The position numbers and the translations under genes are program-made. A DNA stretch of 13,605 nucleotides from Lentisphaera sp. GTDB lineage: Bacteria; Verrucomicrobiota; Lentisphaeria; Victivallales; GWF2-50-93. The DNA is taken from contig DYMC01000003.1 of the NCBI GenBank assembly GCA_020721745.1, forward strand, positions 16,100-29,704. The letters run 5' to 3'. The notes beneath the pieces are model-generated. The model saw nothing but the letters and a program-made list of their open reading frames with translations. It was not told the origin of the DNA and made no database searches. Of the stretch, positions 7,454-13,126 are shown piece by piece (position 1 is the stretch's first letter; the number at the start of each line of letters is the position of its first letter).

Positions 7454-8917
7454 GTGATACCTAAGATAATATACCCAGATTCGTTCGACTTCGGGATGCC
7501 GGCCGCGTCGCTCATCGAGATGACAGGCAAAGGCCCTGACAGAGGCTATATGCAGAAGCGGGCTGCTTTGTTCGATAATGACCTTGATTGCTTTGAACGC
7601 AAGAAGGGCTACTCCTACATACATCTCATAACCACTGGCGCTGCAGAGAGATATGGTTCCAACAACAATGGTGATTCATTCACAAAGGAAGCTCGTCTGC
7701 ACAAGGCGCCGCACCCTAAAGATCCGAACGTGGCCGCGGTCATGCTGGACGGCGGTCTGAAGAAATACCACAATGACACGTTTGAGAAAATGGGCGCCGT
7801 CTACCGTTCGCACGTGAACAAGCATAAGGACGGCAAACCCTCGGGCTACATAGTAAAGGCGGCCTACAACGACGACATGGACCGCGGGGAGCTGATCGTG
7901 GGCGTCGACAACCACATATGGGAAAAAGATCTTCAGAAAATGGCCAATGAGCAGCCTATTTATTTTTCTGTCGCGGCCGACGTTCCGCATGATTACTGCT
8001 CCTATTGTCTGAGCAAGCACCACAGGCGCTCGGACTACTGCGACCATCTCAAGAACCACATGCTCGCCATAAGCAAGGAGGGGCATCAGATATCAGCTAT
8101 AAACGACACTCCGTTGTTCCACGATATAAGCGGGGTTGTCAGACCGGCCGACAAGCTTGCGTTTGGTCTGCGTAAAGTCGCTTCCGGAACTCTTTCCGGA
8201 GCCGATCTTGCCGAGCTGGAGGGCATGGTACCGGATATTCGCACAATCAACTATTATGAAAGCCGCAGGAGTCCTAGCCGTATGGAGCTGCTGCGAAAGC
8301 TCGCCTCCATAGAGAAGAAGATAGCGGCGCAGAGCTGTGGAGGTCCTTTGAAGGATGTGCAGCTGGCTTTTTCCAGCGGCTCCGGTTTCGGTGAAGTGGA
8401 CAAGGATCTTATAGACAAGATGAGGAACGTGGAACCGCAGGTTCTCTTCGGGGAACTTAAGAATAGAAAGATAGTGCTTCCGGTCGATGTGTTCTTCAAG
8501 TTGCTGCTTGGCTCTGGCTTCGCCTTGGTAGAAGACGACATGTCTTCAGTTAAGACCGAATTGCCGGGGATATTCGGCAGGCTGCTTGAGGACGGGGAGT
8601 CCATGGGCTCCTTTATTTCAGACGGGAGCTATGAGCCTGCCTCGGGTTCCTGCGGTTTAAACTCCTCGGATATAAGCAGACTGGTTGACTCCTCTTCTTT
8701 GGAGGAACGCCCGGTTGAAATCCGTATCATCAGATGTGTGGCCAGAGGGGGTTCTGCGCCCGGGTATGCTTTGGAGAAATCGTCGGCTCTGCGCACTCCC
8801 GTTTCAGGATTTCTTGCCAGGGAGTATGCAAAATATATCGCGGCTTTCGCTGATGGGATGCCAGGCAACGTGCAGGACTTGACAGTTGCACAGATGTGGA
8901 CTATAGGTAATAGATAA
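7454..8917 (+). CDS. Prohead (head maturation) serine protease with Cys/His cluster and C-terminal extension
   Basis: This encodes 487 residues from a GTG two bases after the previous stop. The ribosome site is weak, and ATGs at 7496 and 7520 are alternative starts. Residues 50-240 show the order expected of phage prohead proteases of the herpesvirus/HK97-type fold: an N-terminal strand region with NNNGDSF (70-76), the candidate catalytic His in YRSHVNK (H120), strands GYIVKAAYND and GELIVGVD, then the candidate nucleophile Ser in IYFSVAADV (S172). This is followed by a Cys/His cluster, C182-x2-C185, H189/H190, C196-x-H198 and H202, and by HDISGVVRPADKLA. I recall the same order (FSVGF, Cys-x2-Cys, YC-x-HL, then a FxDIS strand) in head proteases of several large phages. 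Residues 245-487 form an extension without a recognised domain. LRKVAS (ending A243/S244) and LRKLAS (A284) lie just after the protease domain and could be self-cleavage sites. Position before scaffold and capsid genes supports the call. Confidence 0.82.
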   Translation: MIPKIIYPDSFDFGMPAASLIEMTGKGPDRGYMQKRAALFDNDLDCFERKKGYSYIHLITTGAAERYGSNNNGDSFTKEARLHKAPHPKDPNVAAVMLDGGLKKYHNDTFEKMGAVYRSHVNKHKDGKPSGYIVKAAYNDDMDRGELIVGVDNHIWEKDLQKMANEQPIYFSVAADVPHDYCSYCLSKHHRRSDYCDHLKNHMLAISKEGHQISAINDTPLFHDISGVVRPADKLAFGLRKVASGTLSGADLAELEGMVPDIRTINYYESRRSPSRMELLRKLASIEKKIAAQSCGGPLKDVQLAFSSGSGFGEVDKDLIDKMRNVEPQVLFGELKNRKIVLPVDVFFKLLLGSGFALVEDDMSSVKTELPGIFGRLLEDGESMGSFISDGSYEPASGSCGLNSSDISRLVDSSSLEERPVEIRIIRCVARGGSAPGYALEKSSALRTPVSGFLAREYAKYIAAFADGMPGNVQDLTVAQMWTIGNR

Positions 8918-8950
8918 AGGCCAGATGTGTTTTATGTCGATAACAAATAA

Positions 8951-8958
8951 GAAGAGGA
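8951..8958 (+). promoter_or_regulatory. Ribosome binding site deciding the scaffold candidate start
   Basis: The sequence GAAGAGGA lies 5 bases before the ATG at 8964, good Shine-Dalgarno spacing. The frame is also open from an ATG at 8925, but that start has only AAAGG four bases upstream, too close. The short extra N-terminus (MCFMSITNKKRNA) also looks like leader sequence. I therefore prefer 8964. Confidence 0.6.
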
Positions 8959-8963
8959 ACGCA

Positions 8964-9920
8964 ATGAAGAATCAAGAGCTGATTGCGAACATGCTTGACT
9001 CCTTCTATGAAAAGGTGGCGAGTGACAAAGCAGCCATCCAGAAGCAAGCCAATGAGACACTGGCTGCTAAGGAAGAGGAAGGCAAGAAACAAAAGAAGGA
9101 TCCAGGAATGGGCGCGGCCGGGACTGAAATGAACGCCGATGTGACCAAGGGCATATCCGGAATTTCAGCTCCTGACTCCAAATCTCCTGTAGCGGCTGAC
9201 GCGGTCGTTGCGCAGAGCGTGGACGGGCCCAGAGCGTTAACAGCGGATGAATCCATAAACGAGGGTGAAAATCAAGTGAAAGTCGAGAAGCAACACAAGG
9301 AAGCACGTGCCGAAAGACTCGGCAACGCCATTCTGTCGCATGTGGCAGAACTCAGGAAGCAGGCTGCATACGCCGGCTACAGCCCGATAGAGAAGCTGGC
9401 TGCTGAAAATCCTAGGCTCAGGAAGGCGATTGACATGTCCTATACCAGTTTTACCAATGGGTGGCTTAGAGGCTTCGAGAAGAAGGCCGAGGACATTAAG
9501 GCCATGCTGGCTGCCGGAACGGTAAACACGCCTGCAGAGGCGGAAGCTGTGCTCAACAAGATAGCTGCGGAAGATCCTGCGGCCGTTCTGCCTGAAGAGG
9601 CGCTGGCTGCCGCGGAAGCTGCTCCTGCTGCTGTTGATGCTGCTGCTGCTGCTGAAGACGAGCTCAGTCCCGAGCAGACTGCTGCTCTAGAACAGCTTGC
9701 CGATGAAATGGCTGCCCAGGGCGTGACCCCTGATGATGTCATCCAGGCAGCGCAGGCTATTGACGAGCTTCAGGCCGCTGGAGTGGCTCCGGAAGAAATA
9801 GTCGCGGCTGCTTCTGAACTTCAGAATGAAGAGGCTTCAACCGCCGCTGCGGCTGAAAAGCAGGCTGCAGCCAGAAGAAACATCATAAAGGATTATATCA
9901 GGGGGCTCAACTCCCGATAA
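8964..9920 (+). CDS. Ala/Glu-rich protein, candidate head scaffolding protein
   Basis: This encodes 318 residues from the ATG at 8964. The composition is very rich in Ala, Glu, Lys and Gln, with almost no aromatic residues after residue 170 and no cysteine. It is predicted to be mainly helical or coiled coil. A charged, disordered stretch covers about 32-110, and an Ala-rich stretch (about 212-230) is encoded partly by repeated GCT codons near 9618-9654. The C-terminus (RRNIIKDYIRGLNSR) is basic, as is common where scaffolds contact the capsid shell. It lies directly between the protease and the decoration and capsid genes, the classical place for a scaffold. It carries six full hydrophobic-x-K-x-A sites (Ala at 19, 29, 134, 146, 175, 201) and a near match at 301. 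A scaffold dissolved by the protease would be expected to have many cleavage sites. The assignment rests on composition, position and these sites; no homologous family is recognised. Confidence 0.75.
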   Translation: MKNQELIANMLDSFYEKVASDKAAIQKQANETLAAKEEEGKKQKKDPGMGAAGTEMNADVTKGISGISAPDSKSPVAADAVVAQSVDGPRALTADESINEGENQVKVEKQHKEARAERLGNAILSHVAELRKQAAYAGYSPIEKLAAENPRLRKAIDMSYTSFTNGWLRGFEKKAEDIKAMLAAGTVNTPAEAEAVLNKIAAEDPAAVLPEEALAAAEAAPAAVDAAAAAEDELSPEQTAALEQLADEMAAQGVTPDDVIQAAQAIDELQAAGVAPEEIVAAASELQNEEASTAAAAEKQAAARRNIIKDYIRGLNSR

Positions 9921-9938
9921 TCCAGCGGCAGGTGACAA

Positions 9939-10292
9939 ATGGATGACAGGGATTTCTTGCAGGCGGTAGTTGACTACGTTGAGCTTACGGACAGTATGCT
10001 TTCGGAAAAACGCACGCCGGCTTTTAAGAAAGAGGCGATCGACAAGACCGCGTCTGCGTTGATTGGAGCCAGTCTGATAAGGCCTGATGAGGCCGGTGTT
10101 CTGTCGGAAGCCTTCAGCAAGGATCCGAACAGGGCGCTGGATGTGCTCCAGAAAGTTGCGGAGCGGTACAAGTTGGAAAACGCCGAGGCCGGGGACTCTA
10201 GGATAGGTTCCCCGGTGGGTGACAAACGGCCGTCGAGCCGCCCGGACCGGGAGTCGGACCGGGTGTTCCTTGAACGGTTTAAATTAGTATAA
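9939..10292 (+). CDS. Small protein of unknown function, possible head or core component
   Basis: This encodes 117 residues with a good ribosome site (GGCAGGTGA, ending 3-4 bases before the ATG). Residues 1-80 are helical and acidic to neutral (FLQAVVDYVELTDSM, RPDEAGVLSEAFSKDPNRAL, LQKVAERYKLE). The C-terminal 35 residues are polar and probably disordered, rich in Arg, Ser, Asp and Pro (SRIGSPVGDKRPSSRPDRES). Three hydrophobic-x-K-x-A sites (Ala at 33, 38, 74) place it with the scaffold candidate, protease and inner proteins. It may be a core or scaffold-accessory protein. The family is not recognised. Confidence 0.75.
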   Translation: MDDRDFLQAVVDYVELTDSMLSEKRTPAFKKEAIDKTASALIGASLIRPDEAGVLSEAFSKDPNRALDVLQKVAERYKLENAEAGDSRIGSPVGDKRPSSRPDRESDRVFLERFKLV

Positions 10293-10314
10293 CTAACAGA
10301 AATGGAGACCTAAT

Positions 10315-10878
10315 ATGCCAGGTACATTAACCCCAGCACAGATGTTCGATCACTCGCTTGTGGTCGTCAAAGGTCCGTCTCTGATGAACAGGCTCGACTT
10401 TCACGCCGCGCCTGTCTCCACTGAGACGATCAACCAGGGATCTGTTTGTTCTTTGAATTCCGCCGGCAACCTCGTCGCAGGCTGCTCTACTGGCGCAATT
10501 ATGAACAGGCCGATGCCGATGTTCGCCATCCAGAGCATCAATGACTTTGATGCAAACTCCGATGTCGGGAACTTTTCCGGCGGAGTTATGTCCGCAGTTG
10601 TTGCGACTGGTGGATTCGAAATTGAAACCACGGAATTCGTGGCGGGAACCTATAGGCCCAATGATCTTTTGACCGCGGCCACTGGTGCGAATGCAGGCAA
10701 CGTCAGGCGCTGCACGGTTTCTCCTTACGGCGCTGAAGTGGTGGTCGGGTGCGTAAGCACCGGCATATCATCCAACGAGTACAGCAAGTCTGTTCTCAGG
10801 TTTTGGACGATGTTCCTCCCGGCCAGCGCTCATTCGGCTGACTCAAGCTCTTCTGAAAGCTCGAGCTCCAGCATATAA
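10315..10878 (+). CDS. Capsid decoration-like protein with short serine tail
   Basis: This encodes 187 residues with GGAGA about 8 bases before the ATG. It is immediately upstream of the major capsid gene, the usual place of head decoration proteins. The sequence is beta-rich, with features I associate with phage decoration proteins: QGSVCSLNSAGNLVAG (41-56), MPMFAIQSINDFDANSDVG (67-85), ATGGFEIETTEFV (97-109), PNDLLTAAT (115-123), VVGCVSTGISSNEY (143-156) and VLRFWTMFLP (160-169). Four cysteines are present (45, 57, 133, 146). The last 11 residues (177-187) are a serine run broken by one Glu and ending in Ile. A serine tail also ends the two genes at 12657 and 13127. Unlike the inner proteins it has no hydrophobic-x-K-x-A site, consistent with an outer-surface protein added after or outside processing. 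Decoration function is inferred from resemblance and order. Confidence 0.72.
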   Translation: MPGTLTPAQMFDHSLVVVKGPSLMNRLDFHAAPVSTETINQGSVCSLNSAGNLVAGCSTGAIMNRPMPMFAIQSINDFDANSDVGNFSGGVMSAVVATGGFEIETTEFVAGTYRPNDLLTAATGANAGNVRRCTVSPYGAEVVVGCVSTGISSNEYSKSVLRFWTMFLPASAHSADSSSSESSSSSI

Positions 10879-10900
10879 TTGTTAACATAGGAGCATCACA

Positions 10901-11866
10901 ATGCCATATACCAAGGACTATGATGTCAGACTCGTGAACGAGAGTGTTATTAACGCTCTGCGTTCCGAGGATCCGTTGATGCGCAAGGAAGCTCAGGAGA
11001 GTACTTCTGACTACCTTCGTCTCAGACTTCGTGAAGACGGCTTTGCCAGAAAGTTCTTCAATCCTGCTACAATAACGCCGGCTGATCTCGATCGCCAAGT
11101 CGATACACAGAAACCGGTTATTGTCAGGGACATGGAGCCCAACTCGGCAGGGGCGTATTCCATCCCGTTCGGCACGACCCCGATGGACAACTACATCAGG
11201 GCGCCCAGATACCGCGTCATGTTTGACAGGATTGAATCGCGCAGGTACACCGCTGACGTCAACGACCTTCTCACGTATGAGATGGATATTCGTCAGATCC
11301 TGAACGACTTCATCCTGAAAGACATCATGGCGGAAGAAGACCGCAAGTTCATGCTTGTGGTCGAAACCTCCGTCGGTGCGCTCAACACGGTCAACGACGC
11401 TCTCGGCAGCTGTCAGTTCATCACTGTTGGCGCCATGAACAGGCAGTCGATCGCGCACGCGATGAAGGGTCTTCCTTCCACGAATCGTCACTTGAACCCG
11501 GCCAAGGCTCTGGTCAACAACATTCTGATATGGGATGCTGTTGCGCAGCCCAGGGAACAAATCGGCGGCAACCTTGCAGAAGAGCTGTTCGTCGACGGTT
11601 TTGCGGAACGCAAGATCATGGGGCTCATCTGGTCCATCACGATCAAGACGGACCTCGTCGGGGATTCCGATATTTACATGTTCGCGGAACCGAAGTTCCT
11701 GGGCGACTTCTTCATATTGGATGACGTGACAATGTCGTCCAAGTCTGAGGATTACACCCTCTCGTTTTTCGCATACGAAAGCGTAGGTGGAACGATAATG
11801 AACTCGGCTGCGGTCTGCAAGGCTCGCTTCAGCGGCACGCAGAGAAACTGGAGAACCGGTCTCTGA
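10901..11866 (+). CDS. Major capsid protein
   Basis: This encodes 321 residues with TAGGAG about 7 bases before the ATG. The sequence has the composition and segments of a tailed-phage capsid subunit. There is a charged helical N-terminus (residues 1-45), then an E-loop-like region (about 70-100, RDMEPNSAGAYSIPFGTTPM). Next are RRYTADVNDLLTYEMDIRQI and LNDFILKDIMAEEDRKFML (about 110-150), which correspond to the long central helix region in capsid proteins of large phages. The C-terminal part reads MFAEPKFLGDFFILDDVTMS followed by FFAYESVGGTIMNSAAVCKA, which matches the last beta-layer of such proteins as I remember them. The gene follows protease, scaffold and decoration candidates and is followed by a strong terminator. 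A single hydrophobic-x-K-x-A site at residues 27-31 (MRKEA) lies in the N-terminal arm and may mark removal of about 31 residues at maturation. Fold class (HK97) is assumed, not demonstrated. Confidence 0.88.
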   Translation: MPYTKDYDVRLVNESVINALRSEDPLMRKEAQESTSDYLRLRLREDGFARKFFNPATITPADLDRQVDTQKPVIVRDMEPNSAGAYSIPFGTTPMDNYIRAPRYRVMFDRIESRRYTADVNDLLTYEMDIRQILNDFILKDIMAEEDRKFMLVVETSVGALNTVNDALGSCQFITVGAMNRQSIAHAMKGLPSTNRHLNPAKALVNNILIWDAVAQPREQIGGNLAEELFVDGFAERKIMGLIWSITIKTDLVGDSDIYMFAEPKFLGDFFILDDVTMSSKSEDYTLSFFAYESVGGTIMNSAAVCKARFSGTQRNWRTGL

Positions 11867-11884
11867 GCTCAATCATAAACCATC

Positions 11885-11920
11885 AAGGCCTTGGGATAAA
11901 ACCCAAGGCTTTTTTTTTTA
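11885..11920 (+). terminator. Rho-independent terminator after the capsid gene
   Basis: An 8 bp perfect stem (GCCTTGGG / CCCAAGGC, 11888-11895 and 11902-11909) with a six-base loop (ATAAAA) is followed by a run of ten T residues. It lies 20 bases after the capsid stop codon and ends the long head operon. Confidence 0.93.
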
Positions 11921-11934
11921 TTGCGCGCAGCCCA

Positions 11935-11959
11935 GAAGTTTCAACGCGTTGAACTTTTC
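11935..11959. repeat. Dyad-symmetric element between terminator and next gene
   Basis: A perfect 12-base palindrome (TCAACGCGTTGA, 11941-11952) is extended on both sides by GAAGTT and ACTTTTC, which pair with one bulged base. It could form a hairpin or be a protein-binding site. It is not followed by a T run, so it is not a second terminator. It lies about 15 bases upstream of the candidate promoter for the next gene. Confidence 0.5.
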
Positions 11960-11966
11960 GTTTGCT

Positions 11967-11989
11967 TTATCGGATTCAGCGGTTATATT
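11967..11989 (+). promoter_or_regulatory. Candidate late promoter upstream of the 12024 gene
   Basis: After the capsid terminator the next gene needs its own start of transcription. The segment TTATCGGA, 8 bases, TTATAT lies here, and nearly the same arrangement (TTATCGGA, 7 bases, TTATA) occurs at 12616-12635 before the next unit. Read as a sigma70-type promoter it would be TTGCTT (11962-11967), 16 bases, TATATT (11984-11989), with a weak -35. Whether host or phage polymerase uses it is unknown. Confidence 0.45.
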
Positions 11990-12010
11990 AGCGGATAAAG
12001 ATAAACAACC

Positions 12011-12016
12011 AAGGAG
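12011..12016 (+). promoter_or_regulatory. Ribosome binding site deciding the 12024 start
   Basis: AAGGAG lies 7 bases before the ATG at 12024. The frame is open upstream to 11949, but that part overlaps the palindrome and the candidate promoter, and its first codon (TTG) has no ribosome site. The start is therefore set at 12024. Confidence 0.75.
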
Positions 12017-12023
12017 CAGCTCT

Positions 12024-12548
12024 ATGAACAGAATCGCCACGAAGGTGACCAACAACACCAAGCATGGAAAGACTTTCACTTGGATAAAAGAAGGACTGTG
12101 GATAGATGCCGGCCAGACAATTGAGCTGCCTTATGATCTGTGCACCAAGGCGCAGCTTGACGACAGGGGCCAGCTGTTGGATGCAGATCTGGCTGAGGGT
12201 TTTGTCTCGATTGAATACCGGACGTATCCGCATATCAAAGTTTCCCAGGATCTGGGCGTCGATGCTGCAGCCAAGCCGGAACCGGTGCCGGAACCAGCAA
12301 AGTCCAGGAGCGCGGAAGAGTCCAGGAAGGAATCGGAGAAAAATGCAAAGATCGAGTCCGAGCTTAATAAGCCTGAATTTTTGAAGCTTGACAAGGATCC
12401 GCTGAAAAAGCTTGAATACGACATAAACGATGTGCTGTGGAACAAGGAAAGCGCGAAGCCTGTGCAGAAGCCGGTGTCGCTGGTGCTCACCTCTGAGAGA
12501 GAGGCTGCAATTAAACAAGGCAGGGTTCCAGTGCCTGTGCCGCTGTGA
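12024..12548 (+). CDS. Small post-capsid protein of unknown function
   Basis: This encodes 174 residues from the ATG with the strong AAGGAG site. The N-terminal 75 residues look like a small beta domain (ATKVTNNTKHGKTFTWIKEG, LWIDAGQTIELPYDL, FVSIEYRTYPHIKVS). The rest is a charged, probably extended or helical segment rich in Lys, Glu, Pro and Ser (KPEPVPEPAKSRSAEESRKE, then LDKDPLKKLEYDINDVLWNK). The end is Pro/Val-rich (GRVPVPVPL). It is a one-gene unit between two terminators, with its own candidate promoter, so its dosage may be set separately from the head operon. No cysteine cluster or catalytic motif is seen, apart from a single Cys in the N-terminal domain, and there is no hydrophobic-x-K-x-A site. 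A virion or head-completion role is possible from position only. Confidence 0.78.
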   Translation: MNRIATKVTNNTKHGKTFTWIKEGLWIDAGQTIELPYDLCTKAQLDDRGQLLDADLAEGFVSIEYRTYPHIKVSQDLGVDAAAKPEPVPEPAKSRSAEESRKESEKNAKIESELNKPEFLKLDKDPLKKLEYDINDVLWNKESAKPVQKPVSLVLTSEREAAIKQGRVPVPVPL

Positions 12549-12570
12549 CCGTGGTTTAATTTAAGTACCA

Positions 12571-12602
12571 AGAGGGCGCCATATCAGTGGCGTCCTTTTT
12601 AT
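12571..12602 (+). terminator. Rho-independent terminator after the 12024 gene
   Basis: GGGCGCCA (12574-12581) pairs with TGGCGTCC (12588-12595) through one G-T wobble, around a six-base loop. It is followed by TTTTTATTT. The stem can be extended by A-T and G-T pairs at its base. It lies 22 bases after the stop codon. Confidence 0.85.
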
Positions 12603-12615
12603 TTGCACGCCGGGC

Positions 12616-12636
12616 TTATCGGAGTTATCTTTATAG
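12616..12636 (+). promoter_or_regulatory. Candidate late promoter upstream of the serine-tail gene pair
   Basis: TTATCGGA (12616-12623), 7 bases, TTATAG (12631-12636) lies just after the terminator and 21 bases before the ATG at 12657. The arrangement is almost the same as at 11967-11988. Recurrence in two equivalent places is the main support; no consensus promoter for this phage is known to me. Confidence 0.42.
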
Positions 12637-12656
12637 GATAGCATTAAGAAGGTCCG

Positions 12657-13124
12657 ATGAGCCGAATAAAACCTAAGCTAGAATTCTTGGCGCACGTCCA
12701 AGGCGGGACGAGTCTGCCTTACGACAGGGTTCATCTTACTCCTGAAGAGTTTGCAGAGGCCACCAGGGACGCTTCTGACGGGCTGCGCGGTCTGCTGCCG
12801 GCCGGCTTGGCCAAGACGCTCGCGTGGACTGATGTGCCTCTCAACTGGTGGGACACCGGAGACGCCGGCGCGCGTTCCATGGAGACGGCCAGCGGCTATT
12901 TCTTTGTATGCGTCGATAAGGATAGCTGGAGATGCCGCAAGTTCAGTGACTGGACTGATGGCAGCTCCAGTAGCTCCAGTAGCTCATGGAGCGTGAGCTC
13001 CAGCAGCAGTCGGAGCAGCATCAGCGATACCAGCATGAGCTCTCCTAGTTCGTGGTCGCAGACCAGTGTCTCCAGCAGCAGCTCCAGCAGTGTCACCACT
13101 AAAAGCTCTAGCAGCAGTAGTTGA
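12657..13124 (+). CDS. Serine-tailed small virion-type protein, first of two tandem paralogues
   Basis: This encodes 155 residues with AAGAAGG about 4 bases before the ATG. Residues 1-102 form a small domain containing GGTSLPYDRVHLTPEEF, ATRDASDGLRGLLPAGLAKT, WTDVP and SGYFFVCVDKDSWRCRKFSDW. Residues 103-155 are mostly serine, interrupted by Trp, Val, Arg, Thr, Met, Pro and Lys. The domain is clearly related to that of the next gene: both have GG-S-PY-R-HLT, RDAS, LxPA, W-D-P and a YxVC-(x)-D-x-W strand. The 'YxxVC....W(K/R)' pattern occurs in small beta modules of phage structural proteins, as I recall. It is probably a virion surface or fibre-associated protein. There is no signal peptide. 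The stop is two bases before the next ATG. Confidence 0.78.
   Translation: MSRIKPKLEFLAHVQGGTSLPYDRVHLTPEEFAEATRDASDGLRGLLPAGLAKTLAWTDVPLNWWDTGDAGARSMETASGYFFVCVDKDSWRCRKFSDWTDGSSSSSSSSWSVSSSSSRSSISDTSMSSPSSWSQTSVSSSSSSSVTTKSSSSSS
12963..13121 (+). repeat. Serine-codon low-complexity tract (imperfect)
   Basis: This tract encodes the C-terminal 53 residues of the first serine-tail gene, using mainly AGC, TCC and AGT with scattered other codons. It is less regular than the downstream tract but shares an exact stretch of about 20 bases with it (around 13072-13092), which could allow recombination between the two genes. Confidence 0.8.
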
Positions 13125-13126
13125 CT

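Noticed and set aside
10874..10879. Perfect TATAAT just upstream of the capsid gene
   Set aside because: It is formed by the Ile codon and TAA stop of the decoration-like gene, and no good -35 lies 16-18 bases upstream (TTCTGA). Promoter activity is not supported.
10796..11872. Antisense open frame of 358 codons opposite the capsid gene
   Set aside because: It covers the capsid gene almost exactly, has no ribosome site and no sensible protein character. It results from codon bias in the strongly expressed capsid gene.
11949..12023. Extended N-terminus for the 12024 gene, starting at TTG 11949
   Set aside because: The extension runs through a palindrome and a promoter-like element and has no ribosome site, whereas ATG 12024 has AAGGAG at 7 bases.
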